The position numbers and the translations under genes were made by a program. Below, in pieces: positions 53,807 through 63,237 of a DNA stretch of 64,000 nucleotides (position 1 is the stretch's first letter; each line of letters starts with the position of its first letter). The notes under the pieces were generated by a model. It was not told where the DNA came from. It worked only from the letters and a program-made list of their open reading frames with translations, and did not search any database. The DNA comes from Streptomyces sp. SirexAA-E (GTDB taxonomy: Bacteria; Actinomycetota; Actinomycetes; Streptomycetales; Streptomycetaceae). Location: assembly GCF_000177195.2 (NCBI RefSeq), contig NC_015953.1:124001-188000 (forward strand), given 5' to 3'.

Positions 53807-54261
53807 CGTCGTCCTCTCTTCGGTCCGGCCGGACGGCGGTGACGACCCGTCAGCTGAGTAACCGATGGCAGGTGTACAAGAGGTGACGGGGCATCGACTG
53901 AGGGCATGGCGGCGCCTCTCGCTCTCGGCCGTCCGGAGCCTCGCCTCGCCCCGGGCTTCCCTGCCGGCGCCTGTGCGGCGGCGGAGGCCCGGGCAGGCCG
54001 ACCGGAAGGGAACGGCCCGACGGCGGCGTCCCGGCGCGAGGGACGCACCGGCACGCGGCCGCACCTGGCGGGGTCTCAGGTGGTGAACTTGACGCCGTCC
54101 AGTGCAGGCCCTCACACGGTGAGAAGGTCAAGCGCGAGATCGCGCGTCCGTACGGCGTCGCACCGATGACCGGCTCCTGACTGCATCCCGTCGGGCCGTA
54201 CGCGTCGTCGAGGGGCCGGTCGAGCCCCGACCTTCGCCTGCACAGTCGGCGAGAAGGCGCG
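53807..54261. other. Gap without a supported gene
   Basis: Several high-GC frames cross this stretch, but none has a recognisable domain. Around 54119-54170 a plus-strand frame reads EKVKREIARPYGVAP, then stops; it is too short to assign. No repeat or terminator was found. Confidence 0.45.
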
Positions 54262-55077
54262 TCAGTGATGGTGGCCGTTCCGGCCGAGCGTCTCCACGGG
54301 GGTGGCACCGGGGCGGGTCCACTGCGGCACGGGCCGGCTGGTCGGGCCCCAGGTGGCGGTGCCGTCGGCGTCCGAGCGCCAGTACCAGCAGGACTGGCCG
54401 CCCTCGGCCGGGTGGCCCTCCCGGACGGCGCCGATCAGGGGCCGGCCCTCGGGGCGGTCCTCCCACGCCTCGCCGCGGCCGTTGGGCGTCATGTCGAGCA
54501 GAGCGAGGGAGCCGTTCACCGGCTCGTTGCCGCGGCCTGTCGTGGAGTAGGTGAGGAACACCCGGTCGCCGTCGCGCAGGAAGCAGACGAGGTGCCCCAT
54601 TTCGCCGCCGATCGGCGCCTCCACGCCCCGTACCGAGTACCAGGGCTGCGTGTACCCCATGAACTCGACGTACGGAGCCACCTCGTCCCACGGGCCCGAG
54701 GTCAGGACGGCGAACGAGACGCCCCGGGCGTTGAGGTACACGGCGTCCTTCGCGTGCCAGGCCGTGGTGGTGCAGCCCTCGCACTGCCCTTGGTGCGGCG
54801 CGCCGTCGTACCACATGTGCTGGTAGACCATGAGCTCGTCGCGGCCCTGGAACAGGTCGAGGAACGGCACGGGCCCGTCGGCCCCGGTGACCTCGACGGT
54901 GCCGTCGACCTGGACCATGGGCAACCGTCGGCGGGCGGCGGCGATGGCGTCGCCCTCGTGGGTGTACGCCTTCTCGCGTACCAGCAACTCCTCGCGTGCC
55001 GCCTGCCAGGCGGCCAGGTCGACGACGGGCGGCTTGCCGGTGAGGCCACTGCTCGTGTTGCCGGGCGTGTTCGTCAT
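54262..55077 (-). CDS. DUF899 family thioredoxin-like protein
   Basis: A 271-residue cytosolic protein of the DUF899 family, which has a thioredoxin-like fold. The landmarks are WQAAREELLVREKAYTHEGD at the start, QVDGTVEV, FLDLFQGRDELMVYQHMWYD and the CEGCTT redox-like pair near residue 98-101, then the GSGRG-like TTGRGNEPVNG. The function is unknown; a peroxide- or thiol-linked role is often guessed. A His-rich C-terminus (GRNGHHH) closes it. It stands alone. Confidence 0.88.
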   Translation of the reverse strand: MTNTPGNTSSGLTGKPPVVDLAAWQAAREELLVREKAYTHEGDAIAAARRRLPMVQVDGTVEVTGADGPVPFLDLFQGRDELMVYQHMWYDGAPHQGQCEGCTTTAWHAKDAVYLNARGVSFAVLTSGPWDEVAPYVEFMGYTQPWYSVRGVEAPIGGEMGHLVCFLRDGDRVFLTYSTTGRGNEPVNGSLALLDMTPNGRGEAWEDRPEGRPLIGAVREGHPAEGGQSCWYWRSDADGTATWGPTSRPVPQWTRPGATPVETLGRNGHHH

Positions 55078-55252
55078 GGCGTCCTCCGTGATGTCTCGTT
55101 ACCGGGCGGCGTCGTACGCCACTCACCGGAAGAGACTCCCGAGCCGTCCGCAACTCATCGCGGCGGGGGGCGCCCCCTGCCGGGCCCGCACGGACCACGT
55201 CGGGCCGGCGCGTTCGTCCCTCGCACCTGCCGCCCTTCCGCCGGGGGCTCGG

Positions 55253-56170
55253 TCACCGGCGGACCGCTGCGGTGAGGCGTCGCAGTGCCGCGTGGGCGGG
55301 CGGGCCCCAGGTGGGCTTGCCGCCGGGGCGGCCGTGGACGCCGGCGTCTGCGATGTGGACGCAGGCGAGGGCGCGCAGCACCGCCCAGCCGCGAGCGCGG
55401 CGCAGGGTCGCGGCGTCCGGACGCGGCCGGTAGGCCGCGTGGAAGAGGTCGGCGGCGCCGTCCGGCAGCAGGATCCAGGCGGCGGCGAGGTCGAAGGCCG
55501 GGTCCCCGGCGAAGAGGTCGCCGAAGTCGATCACGCCACAGAAGGTGCCGTCCTTGGTCAGGACGTTGGCCGGGTGCAGGTCACCGTGGAGCCACAGTCT
55601 CGGGCCGGTCCATTCGGGTGCGGATGCGGCGTCCTCCCAGACCTCGCGGACGGCGTCCGGGTCGCGGATCAGCCCCCTTTCGGTGGCCGAGACGAGCCCC
55701 CGGTCGAGGTGTTCGGCGGTGGCGGCCAGCGAGCCACCGCGGTCTCGTCCTGTGGGCGCCTCGTCGGGGGCGGGGCGGTGGAGGGCGGTCAGGAAGGCGG
55801 CCAAGGTGACGGCCGCCTCCGCGGCGCGCGTGGCGGGGGCGTGGTCGGCGGGCTCTCCCGGTACCCAGGTGGTGACGAGCCAGGGTCGCGGAAACCGTTC
55901 GGAGGGCTCGCCGAGGCGCTGTGGGACGGGAACGGGCAGAGGCAGGTGCGGGGCGAGGACGGGCAGCCAGGCGTGTTCCTTGCGCAGCAGCGCGTCCGCC
56001 GACCCTGTCGCCCAGGGCACCCGGACGGCCAGGTCGTCGCCGAGCCGCCACACCTGGTTGTCCCAGCCGCGCGCTCCGAGCGTCACGGGGCGGTCCGCGA
56101 GGTCGGGGTACTGGTCGCACAGCAGGTCCCGGATCAGGTCCTCGGTGATGTCCGTCTCGGTGGCCGTCAT
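55253..56170 (-). CDS. Aminoglycoside phosphotransferase family kinase
   Basis: A 305-residue protein-kinase-like phosphotransferase. The Brenner motif HGDLHPANVL (195-204) with the catalytic Asp, and the metal-binding VIDFGDLFAGDPAFDLA (from 213), are present. The N-terminal lobe with LAVRVPWA carries the nucleotide loop region. Family members phosphorylate antibiotics, choline, homoserine and other small molecules, so resistance is only one option. The start at 56170 (MTATETDIT) is preferred over an ATG three codons earlier. Confidence 0.9.
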   Translation of the reverse strand: MTATETDITEDLIRDLLCDQYPDLADRPVTLGARGWDNQVWRLGDDLAVRVPWATGSADALLRKEHAWLPVLAPHLPLPVPVPQRLGEPSERFPRPWLVTTWVPGEPADHAPATRAAEAAVTLAAFLTALHRPAPDEAPTGRDRGGSLAATAEHLDRGLVSATERGLIRDPDAVREVWEDAASAPEWTGPRLWLHGDLHPANVLTKDGTFCGVIDFGDLFAGDPAFDLAAAWILLPDGAADLFHAAYRPRPDAATLRRARGWAVLRALACVHIADAGVHGRPGGKPTWGPPAHAALRRLTAAVRR

Positions 56171-56359
56171 GTGGGGCAACGGTAGTAGGTCGGCGGCGGC
56201 CTCACCGTCGGCCGGTCCGTGTCGGGCTCTGCCCGCTCTCCCCGTCCTCCGCGCGGGTTCGGGTGCGGATCCGTACGGGCCGTTTCCGCTGCCGTTCGAG
56301 GCGGCGGAGCCGCGGCCGGGGGCTCCGCGCGGGCGACGTGCGCCGCAGGACGGGTCCGT

Positions 56360-56746
56360 TTATCGGTTCGTCACGGAACGGCCTGCCGCGCGGGCCCACA
56401 GGTAGAGCGGGATCTGCAGCGGGAGGCGGCCGTAGGCCAACGCCCGCTCCGGTGCGGGGCGAGCGCGCCAGTCGTACGCCATCTTGACGTTGGCGGGAAG
56501 GACGCCGACGAAGAAGAGCGCGGTGGCCCGGGCGCTGAGGCGTCGGGTGCGGGGCACGGCGAGACCTGCGGCGAGCGCCAGTTCCACGACGCCGCTGGCA
56601 CGGGTCCAGGCCCGAGGGCTGCCGGGGAGGGAGCGGGGCACGATCGCGTCGAACGGCGCGGGGGCGGCGAAGTGCGCGGTCCCGGATGCGGCCAGGAAGG
56701 CGGCGAGGAACAGCGCGGAACGAGAGGTGCCGGGAACACGTGCCAT
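56360..56746 (-). CDS. DoxX-like membrane protein
   Basis: A 128-residue membrane protein with four predicted helices. The features are FLAAFLAASGTAHFAAP, the family ASGVVELALAAGLAVPRTRRLSA and ALFFVGVLPANVKMAYD, then LPLQIPLYLWARAAG. It belongs to the DoxX/DUF4267-like group, often linked to redox stress. The ATG at 56746 begins MARVPGTSRSALFL; the same frame stays open far upstream, antisense to the SUKH gene, which is not taken as coding. Confidence 0.85.
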   Translation of the reverse strand: MARVPGTSRSALFLAAFLAASGTAHFAAPAPFDAIVPRSLPGSPRAWTRASGVVELALAAGLAVPRTRRLSARATALFFVGVLPANVKMAYDWRARPAPERALAYGRLPLQIPLYLWARAAGRSVTNR

Positions 56747-57008
56747 GGAAACTCCCAACTGGGGCAGGACGGGGCGGGATCCGAAGGTTACTCCAAGGTA
56801 ATAGCGGCTCGGGGCTCCTGTGCTCCGGCTCTTCGCACGACACACCCCGGGGCGTCGGCATCGGCGTCGGCGTCGGGTATGAAGCCCCGTCGTGCTACCC
56901 GTTCCTCCCATCGACCCCCTCTGCCCTTGCACGGGAACGACAGGGCCTGCCGGGCCGGTCGCCGTATGTGACGGAGCGTTGTCAGTGGCGGATGGCAGCA
57001 TCGGGCGC

Positions 57009-58961
57009 ATGACGGACACCACGACATTCGACTGGCGGCCCTTTCTCCTCAGATGGAGTGCGGAGTGGGCTGATTCCCTGCCGGACGACGAGACGCGGAG
57101 CGAGGCCGACGAGGCGGCGCGGCAGGCCCGATGGCTGGGGTTCCCGGCTGCCCCCGAGGAGCGGATAACAGCCATGGAGGAGCGCCTCGGCCACCGAATG
57201 CCCCCGTCGTACCGGGAGTTCCTCGAGGTCAGTGACGGGTGGCGGCACGCGGGCGGGTTCGTGTGGCTGCTGGCGGGGACCGCGGACGCGCGCTGGCACA
57301 ACAACGAGTCGCGACTCGCGGACGTGTTCGAGGAGTACTTGGATGACGACTCCGAGCCGGAGGAGCGGCGGGAGGCGGACCTCTGGCGGCGAGGGCTGCA
57401 GCTCGACGTCGAGTCCGACATCACCCATGTCCTCATGGATCCCGAGGACGTGGACGAGGACGGTGAGTGGGCCGTGTACACGTGGTCCAGCTGGCGTGCC
57501 GCACCCCCCGAGCGGCACGCGAACTTCGGCACGTTCATGCGGGAGATGCACCGTGAGTTCCACAGGCTGCGGGGGCGTTCGGGAGAAGGGGAGCCGGTGT
57601 TCGCCAACGACACGACACGCGAGCTGGACGCCCTGGTGGAGGAGGCCCGGCTGCAGGCGCTGCGCGGCGGATGGGAGCGGGCCCAGGAGGCGCTGGACAA
57701 GGCCAAGGGGTACGGCAGGCCGCGGGCAGCCGGTCTGGGCGACCAGATACGCCGCCTGCTCGGACAGACCTACACGGTGTACTTCGACGACCTGGTGACG
57801 GACCCCCGGTACGCGCCCGAGCTGCTGCCCCCGCTGGTGGCCGAGCACGCCGCGCACTCGTACTGGGACGACTCCACGCTGACGTTCCATCTGCGCGGCG
57901 CCGACGAGGACTTGGTGGCGCTGGCGTACGCGACGCTGGAGCAGATCAGGAACGGAACGTACCGGTACACGGCGGCCGGGCCGTTCGGCGAGGCGGTCGA
58001 GCGGGCGCGGGAGCTGGCGCGTTGGGGAGACACCGACGGGGCGTGGCGGACGCTGCGGGAAGCTCTCCCCCTGTGGGAGCCGCTGGGAGCGCACCACCTG
58101 GCACCACTGGGCTGGGTGGCGGATCCGCTGCTCGGACCGCTCCTGACACCGGAGCGGGGCCGCGAGTTGCTGTCGACGCCACGGGGCGGGCAGGGGGGTG
58201 CGGCAGCGACGCCGACGGCCGGGCTCGACCTGGACGGCCTGGCGTGGCTAGCGGAACCGGGCCCGGGCGACAACCGCACCTCCTACCGCTTCGTCCTGGT
58301 GGAGGGGGTGGAGCCGGAGGATCTGCCCCGACGTCTCGCGGACGGGGACGTCACGGCGCTGAACGAGCCCATGACCTTCGAGGAGGCGCGCTACCGGTGG
58401 CTGCACAACCGCACGGAGTTCTCGTCCTACGACGACAAGGCTCGCGTGGCGGTCGGCCGTGCGGGCACGGGGTGGAGCTTCGCCTTCGACGGCGACCCCG
58501 GCCCGTTCGGCGGGGCCCGGTTCGTCTCCCCCGCCGCGGCGGCCTCCGCCGGCACCCGCGCGGTGGTCGTGTGGGGCGGGCTGAGGACGTGGAGCGGGGA
58601 GCCGTTCTTCCACCTCTCGGTGGCTCGGGACGGCGCCGAGCAGTACGCGTTCACGTACGAGGACGGAGAGGTCCGCACGAGCGGGGAGATACCGCGGGCG
58701 CTGGACCCGAGCCTGTTCTTCGGTGGCCCGGAGGGCGGTGCCGAGGGGGAACGGTCCCTGCTGGAGGCGGTGACCGGGGAGTTCGGCGTCCGTCTGCCGC
58801 GTCACGCCTTGAAGAACGGGCGGTTGCACACCTTCACCACCCGCTCCTGGACGCGGCCGCCGAGGGACACGGAGACGTACGCGGTGATCCACACGAACGG
58901 GGGTGCCGCGCGCACGACGGACATCGAGCCGACGGTGGGCGACGGGCCGGGCAGCAAGTAG
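57009..58961 (+). CDS. SUKH/SMI1-KNR4 domain protein
   Basis: A 650-residue protein with an N-terminal SUKH domain: ERITAMEERLGHRMPPSYREFLEVSDGW (landmarks at about residues 52-80) and the YTWSSWRAAPPERHANFGTFM region near 155. SUKH domains are common in immunity proteins of polymorphic toxin systems, and this window has a giant toxin-like gene about 8 kb away. Two further segments follow: a tetratricopeptide-like helical part (about 195-380) and a C-terminal beta-rich part with EEARYRWLHNRTEFSSYDDKARVAVGRAG (about 450-490). The role is unknown and linkage to the giant toxin is only a suggestion. The ATG at 57009 begins MTDTTTFDW. Confidence 0.85.
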   Translation: MTDTTTFDWRPFLLRWSAEWADSLPDDETRSEADEAARQARWLGFPAAPEERITAMEERLGHRMPPSYREFLEVSDGWRHAGGFVWLLAGTADARWHNNESRLADVFEEYLDDDSEPEERREADLWRRGLQLDVESDITHVLMDPEDVDEDGEWAVYTWSSWRAAPPERHANFGTFMREMHREFHRLRGRSGEGEPVFANDTTRELDALVEEARLQALRGGWERAQEALDKAKGYGRPRAAGLGDQIRRLLGQTYTVYFDDLVTDPRYAPELLPPLVAEHAAHSYWDDSTLTFHLRGADEDLVALAYATLEQIRNGTYRYTAAGPFGEAVERARELARWGDTDGAWRTLREALPLWEPLGAHHLAPLGWVADPLLGPLLTPERGRELLSTPRGGQGGAAATPTAGLDLDGLAWLAEPGPGDNRTSYRFVLVEGVEPEDLPRRLADGDVTALNEPMTFEEARYRWLHNRTEFSSYDDKARVAVGRAGTGWSFAFDGDPGPFGGARFVSPAAAASAGTRAVVVWGGLRTWSGEPFFHLSVARDGAEQYAFTYEDGEVRTSGEIPRALDPSLFFGGPEGGAEGERSLLEAVTGEFGVRLPRHALKNGRLHTFTTRSWTRPPRDTETYAVIHTNGGAARTTDIEPTVGDGPGSK

Positions 58962-59075
58962 CCCGCCCGTACGACCGGCTCGTGACGGGGTCCACGGTGA
59001 GCGGGACGGCACCCGGACCCTGGCCGAGGTCTCACCTCTGGGGGCACGATGAACGTGCCCCGGGGGAGCATCGGT

Positions 59076-59909
59076 TCATCGGAAGGCGGCGGCATTCTCC
59101 GAGGCCCATTGCCTGAACGTCCTGGCCGGGGCACCGACGATCCGCGGAACGGTGTCGCGCACGGCGAGCAGCTCGTCGTTGACGTCGCCTCCCGCCAGGT
59201 CGAGCACCGCGTCCGCGGCTTCGTCGCCCAGGAGGGCGGCCATCCGGCGGTGGGCTTCCTGCCTGCCGGTCCCGGCGAACGGCACGTCTCGCCCGAGTGC
59301 TGCCGCGATGGCCCCGACCTGCTGCCGGGCCGTGATCCGTTCCGGACCGGTCAGCGCGTAGGTTCGCTCGTGGTGACCGGGCTCGGTCAGTGCCACCCGG
59401 GCCACCGATGCGATGTCCGCGGGGTGGATCGTGGGGAGGCCGGTGTCCGCATACGGCAGACGGACCGTTTCGTGCTCGCGGATCGCTCCCGCCCACCAGA
59501 GGGCGTTCGAGGCGAACTGCGTGGGCCGCAGGATCGTCCACGCCATGCCGCTGTCCTTCAGCAGCTGCTCGACGGCCAGGTTCTCGACGGCGGGGCCCAG
59601 GCGCGGATGGGTCCGGACGGTGATGGAGGACACCAGCACCACGTGCTCCACGCCAGCTTTCCTGGCCTCGTCGATGATCGCGGCGTCCGAACCGATGCGT
59701 GACACGAGGAAGAGAGATCGGGCCCCCTCCAACGCGGGTTTCAGCGAGGCGGTGTCGGCGAGGTCACCCGTGACGGCTTCGACGCCATCCGGGAACGCGG
59801 CCCGTGCGACGTCACGGGTGAGCCCTCTCAGCGGTCCGGCGCCGGACGCACAAAGCTCCCGCAAGAGGGCGCTTCCTATGTTCCCGGTGGCTCCGGTCAC
59901 AAGGATCAT
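59076..59909 (-). CDS. NmrA-like NAD(P)H-binding reductase
   Basis: A 277-residue Rossmann-fold protein of the NmrA/atypical SDR group. The cofactor motif is ILVTGATGNIGSALLRELCASGA at the start. The sequence LVSRIGSDAAIIDEARKAGVEHVVLVSSI and the active-region DSGMAWTILRPTQFASNALWW near residue 115 match azoreductase- or quinone-reductase-like members. The ATG at 59909 follows GGAGAAGACCTC. It is monocistronic. Confidence 0.92.
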   Translation of the reverse strand: MILVTGATGNIGSALLRELCASGAGPLRGLTRDVARAAFPDGVEAVTGDLADTASLKPALEGARSLFLVSRIGSDAAIIDEARKAGVEHVVLVSSITVRTHPRLGPAVENLAVEQLLKDSGMAWTILRPTQFASNALWWAGAIREHETVRLPYADTGLPTIHPADIASVARVALTEPGHHERTYALTGPERITARQQVGAIAAALGRDVPFAGTGRQEAHRRMAALLGDEAADAVLDLAGGDVNDELLAVRDTVPRIVGAPARTFRQWASENAAAFR

Positions 59910-60066
59910 GAGGTCTTCTCCTGTCATCAGGCGGTGTCAACCTGCCGTGACGCCAAGACCTCGATCAAGCTTCAGGTCAAGCGGGCCTCGGGTACCCACC
60001 AGGCACGCACGCCCATCCGGACGTCAGCCACCCCAGCCCCTCGGGCCCCGCGACGCCGGTCCGGTC

Positions 60067-60963
60067 TCATGCCGCATCGCCGTCGACGGGGACGCCCAGG
60101 CGGGATGCGACGGTGGTGAGAGTCGCTCCCAGTGGGAGCGCGACGCGAGTGAGGGCGTGCCGGTCACCCCGGGTCGGGTCCCGGTTGACGATCAGCACCG
60201 GCTTCCCGTCCTGGGCCGCCTGGCGGACGAATCGGAGACCGGACATCACCGTCAGCGAGGAGCCGAGGACCAGCAGTGACGACGCTCTGCGGACCAGTGC
60301 GCGGCAGTGCTCGACCCGCTGCGGCGGGACGGCTTCGCCGAAGAACACCACGTCCGGTTTGAGGATGCCGCCGCAGACCGTGCAGGGCACCACACGGAAG
60401 TCCCCGACCTGGTCATCGGTGAGGTCGGCGTCGCCGTCGGGGTTGATGCCCGCGGCCACCGGTTCGAAGCCCGCGTTGACCTCCTCCAGGCGCCGGGCGA
60501 GCTCCCGGCGCGGGGTGAGGGCGCCGCAGGAAAGGCAGACGACACGGTCCAGACTGCCATGGAGCTCCACCACGTCCTCGCTGCCGGCGGCCTGGTGCAG
60601 GCCGTCGACGTTCTGGGTGATCACGCCCGACAGCAGGCCGTGCCGGCCGAACGCGGCCACGGCCCGGTGCCCGGCATTGGGCCGGGCCCGCCCGAAGGTG
60701 CGCCAGCCGAGGTGGCTGCGTGCCCAGTACCGGCGCCGGGCCTCGGCACTGGCGGTGAAGTCCTGGTACGTCATCGGGGTGTGCCGGCTCAGGCTGCCAC
60801 CCTCGCCCCGGTAGTCGGGGATGCCCGACTCCGTGGAGATGCCCGCACCGCTGAGCACCAGCACACCGCCGGCGCCCAGGGCATCGGCGACCGGCTCCGG
60901 GTCCGTGGTGCCCGGAGACAGGTCCTCGGTGGGGGTCCAGCTGAGAGTGGGGCGCATCCGCAT
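60067..60963 (-). CDS. Sirtuin family NAD-dependent deacylase
   Basis: A 298-residue Sir2-type enzyme that removes acyl groups from lysine using NAD+. The motifs are GAGISTESGIPDYRG (39-53), QNVDGLHQ (117-124), catalytic His135 in VELHGSLDR, and the zinc site Cys143-Cys146 and Cys194-Cys197. The GSSLTVMSG motif near the C-terminus completes the Rossmann part. It is complete and looks active. Its substrates are not known. The ATG at 60963 (MRMRPTLSW) is chosen because the longer frame has no ribosome binding site. Confidence 0.93.
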   Translation of the reverse strand: MRMRPTLSWTPTEDLSPGTTDPEPVADALGAGGVLVLSGAGISTESGIPDYRGEGGSLSRHTPMTYQDFTASAEARRRYWARSHLGWRTFGRARPNAGHRAVAAFGRHGLLSGVITQNVDGLHQAAGSEDVVELHGSLDRVVCLSCGALTPRRELARRLEEVNAGFEPVAAGINPDGDADLTDDQVGDFRVVPCTVCGGILKPDVVFFGEAVPPQRVEHCRALVRRASSLLVLGSSLTVMSGLRFVRQAAQDGKPVLIVNRDPTRGDRHALTRVALPLGATLTTVASRLGVPVDGDAA

Positions 60964-61277
60964 GCACCCAGGGTACGAAACGAGCTGCCCCCGCCGTTCG
61001 TGGCGGGGCAGATGTGTCTCGCCGTTCACGTGGTGGAACACACCGGCATCACGGTCACTGGTCTTGGCGGGGGCACGGGCCGGACACCGGTATCACCATG
61101 GCCGTCGTTGTCGCACCCGGCGGCCACCGCGTCGGCTCCCCCGGCACCGCCGGCCCCCGGACCGTGTCGGCTGCGGGAGTCCCAGGCGACTCAGCGGTGA
61201 CGGTCGGAGAGTTCGCGGCAACCCCGCAGGTCGGAGGCTCGGTCGAGGGCGATCTGACAGCCGGTCGTGTGCGCGAC

Positions 61278-61301
61278 GTTTGGAAGCGGACTTGCGGTAA
61301 A
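61278..61301 (+). promoter_or_regulatory. Candidate SigB-type promoter of the GlsB-like gene
   Basis: GTTT at 61278-61281 and GGTAAA at 61296-61301 are separated by 14 bp, close to the stress sigma factor consensus GTTT-N14-16-GGGTAT in Streptomyces. The -10 differs at two positions, so this is a weak call. Glycine-rich GlsB-like genes are often stress induced. Confidence 0.35.
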
Positions 61302-61347
61302 GACGGTGTGTTAGCACCGGCTTTTATGACGAGGTAGGGAAAACATC

Positions 61348-61626
61348 ATGGGCATCATCGCTTGGATTCTCATCGGACTGCTCGCGGGCTTCATCGCCAA
61401 GGCGCTGATGCCGGGCAAGGACCCCGGTGGCGTCATCATCACGATGCTCATCGGTATTGCGGGCGGTCTTCTCGGCGGCTGGCTCGGTAAGGTCATCTTC
61501 GGCGTCGACTCCATCGACGGGTTCTTCGACCTCTCCACCTGGATCGCCGCCATCGTCGGCTCCGTCATCCTTCTCGCTGTCTACCGCGTGATCACCGGCA
61601 ATCGCCATTCCCACCGTCACGCCTGA
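61348..61626 (+). CDS. GlsB/YeaQ/YmgE family membrane protein
   Basis: A 92-residue hydrophobic protein with three predicted helices: WILIGLLAGFIAKALMPG, ITMLIGIAGGLLGGWLGKVIFG and LSTWIAAIVGSVILLAVYRVI. The glycine-rich middle and the His-rich tail fit the transglycosylase-associated/GlsB group, known as stress-response membrane proteins. Its ribosome binding site is weak (GAGG… to ATG at 61348). A strong intrinsic terminator follows. Confidence 0.9.
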   Translation: MGIIAWILIGLLAGFIAKALMPGKDPGGVIITMLIGIAGGLLGGWLGKVIFGVDSIDGFFDLSTWIAAIVGSVILLAVYRVITGNRHSHRHA

Positions 61627-61656
61627 TCCGAGCCCCGCAGATAGCGTCAGGAATTC

Positions 61657-61698
61657 AACGGCTCCTCGTCACATACGACGAGGAGCCGTTCTCTTTTT
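61657..61698 (+). terminator. Intrinsic terminator with T-tract
   Basis: AACGGCTCCTCGTC (61657-61670) pairs perfectly with GACGAGGAGCCGTT (61677-61690) around a 6-nt loop, and CTCTTTTT follows. A 14-bp perfect stem with a T-tract is rare in Streptomyces and makes this a textbook rho-independent terminator for the GlsB-like gene. Confidence 0.92.
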
Positions 61699-62099
61699 CC
61701 GGCAGCGCCGCCCCACGGGGCTGTTTCCGCGCGGAACGGTCCCGCAACGTGTGCCGTACAAGACGTTTTCATACGTCGGGATTCACGCACTCCTGGATGG
61801 GCTTCGCCAGGATGTTCCGACCGGGGTCGTGAACGCCTGCGCTGTCACGGTCGCGTGCGGCGACCGCCCCCCTTTCGCCCCGCCCAGTCAGGTCAGGTCG
61901 GGTCAGGCCAGGTCAGGGGCCTCCGTACCGGCCCGGTGGCAGGGTGGGCACACGTGCCGGTCAACTCGGCTGATGTGCCGGTGCCGTTGTGGTGGCCGAC
62001 GTCGCAGCGGTGAGCGCCTCGGCAACCGTTCCCACCCCGCACGCGTCTTCTGTACCGGCGCCCTGTGGGTGGCGTCGTTGCGGAGGAAGGAGGCGCTTC
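61699..62099. other. Gap with short GGTCA repeats
   Basis: No gene is supported between the terminator and the next ribosome binding site. At about 61886-61918 the pentamer GGTCA (with variants) is repeated five times, giving an AGGTCAGGTCGGGTCAGG-like run. A ribosome binding site (GGAGGAAGGAGG) for the next gene lies at the end. Confidence 0.5.
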
Positions 62100-62438
62100 G
62101 TGGGGATCCGCAGGGTGGCGAAGGGGACCGGCGAGTTCCTGCTGGAGACGGTGGGGGAAGCCGTCGCGGACATGATCCTCACCGTGCTCGCATGCGCTCT
62201 GCTCGCCTGCCTGGCTCTGATCGCCTACCTGAGCTGGTCCTTCAGCCCGCGCTTGAGCATCGCGGGTGCCGGACTGCTCAGCCTCTTCCTCGCGCACGGC
62301 GCCTGGGGGACCTTCCGTGACCGCGCGAAAGGTCGCCGCCGCCGGGGTATCGCCGCTGTCACCACGGCCGGCTTCACCCTGACCGCCGTGACAGCCGTCT
62401 TCCTGGTTCTCTACGCCGGGGACTGCGGCTGCCTGTGA
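62100..62438 (+). CDS. Small membrane protein
   Basis: A 112-residue hydrophobic protein with three predicted helices: MILTVLACALLACLALIAYL, LSIAGAGLLSLFLAHGAWG and IAAVTTAGFTLTAVTAVFLVLYAG, with a basic loop RDRAKGRRRR between the last two. The C-terminus DCGCL has two cysteines. I do not recognise the family. GTG start with GGAGGAAGGAGG at a good distance. Confidence 0.7.
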   Translation: MGIRRVAKGTGEFLLETVGEAVADMILTVLACALLACLALIAYLSWSFSPRLSIAGAGLLSLFLAHGAWGTFRDRAKGRRRRGIAAVTTAGFTLTAVTAVFLVLYAGDCGCL

Positions 62439-62700
62439 CGTCGTGGGAGTGATCCCCTGACCCCTTCGTCCCCGGTGTCCGCCAGAGCGAGCGGTCGTCG
62501 ATCCGGCTCACCGCAGGCCGGTCGCACGCCTCGCGGGCCGTGTCGCGCGCCGTCGCCAGGTGCGACGACGCCCGCGCCCTGCGACGCCGTAGGACAGAGT
62601 GTGGACGGGCGTGCAGGCACCACGAGCGACCGTCTTGGCCGGGCGGGACTCCCCCGGGCCCCGGTCCGACCGTCCGGCCCGGAGGAAGGAATGCGGCAGG

Positions 62701-63237
62701 TCAGTCTTCGTCCGCGCTGGTCAGCGCTTCGGTGATCAGGCGGGTGGCGAAGTCGGGATCGTCGGTGATCCGGTTGATGTGCTCCGCGAGCAGGGACGCG
62801 GTGGCTTCCAGGGGAGTCATCTCCTCCTCGGTCCACTCTCCGTACTGTTTCCGCCACAGGTTGGGGCTCAGGCCGGTGCCCGCGGCGACGACGAGTCCGG
62901 CCATGGTGGGCACGGCCTCGGGGCGGACGCTCTTGGGCATCATCCGCATCGTGGCCACGAGGTTGGGCACCACGTACTCGATGACGTCCTTGTCGTGGTC
63001 TTCGTGGGCCTTCCGTAGCCAGGTCATGAACATGAAAATGAGCGTGCACACGCCGTCCAGCACGTCGTCGGCCCCCTTGGGCCCCAGCGACGCGGCGAAC
63101 TGGTCGATCAGCGCCTGTTGTTCCGGGTCGGTCTCGGTCCTGCCGTCGTGGATTCCCTTGAGCCGAGAGTCGATCATCATGAGTGCTGTGCCCACATCGC
63201 CGACGGGAGCGTACTGGGGGTCGTAGGACGATGACAC
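62701..63237 (-). CDS. Hypothetical protein, conserved-looking
   Basis: A 178-residue soluble, mostly helical protein with acidic ends. It has no signal peptide; a short hydrophobic CTLIFMFMTWLRKA segment near residue 64 is too short for a membrane helix. I do not recognise a domain. The GTG at 63237 is supported by GAGGAGG eight bases upstream. It stands alone. Confidence 0.7.
   Translation of the reverse strand: MSSSYDPQYAPVGDVGTALMMIDSRLKGIHDGRTETDPEQQALIDQFAASLGPKGADDVLDGVCTLIFMFMTWLRKAHEDHDKDVIEYVVPNLVATMRMMPKSVRPEAVPTMAGLVVAAGTGLSPNLWRKQYGEWTEEEMTPLEATASLLAEHINRITDDPDFATRLITEALTSADED

Noticed and set aside
53865..54308. Open frames on both strands between the BtrH-like and DUF899 genes.
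   Set aside because: No domain, no ribosome binding site and no agreement between frames; treated as a gap.
56360..57706. A 448-codon minus-strand frame fusing the DoxX gene with an upstream extension.
   Set aside because: The upstream two thirds is antisense to the SUKH gene and Ser/Arg-rich; only the last 128 codons are DoxX-like, starting at 56746.
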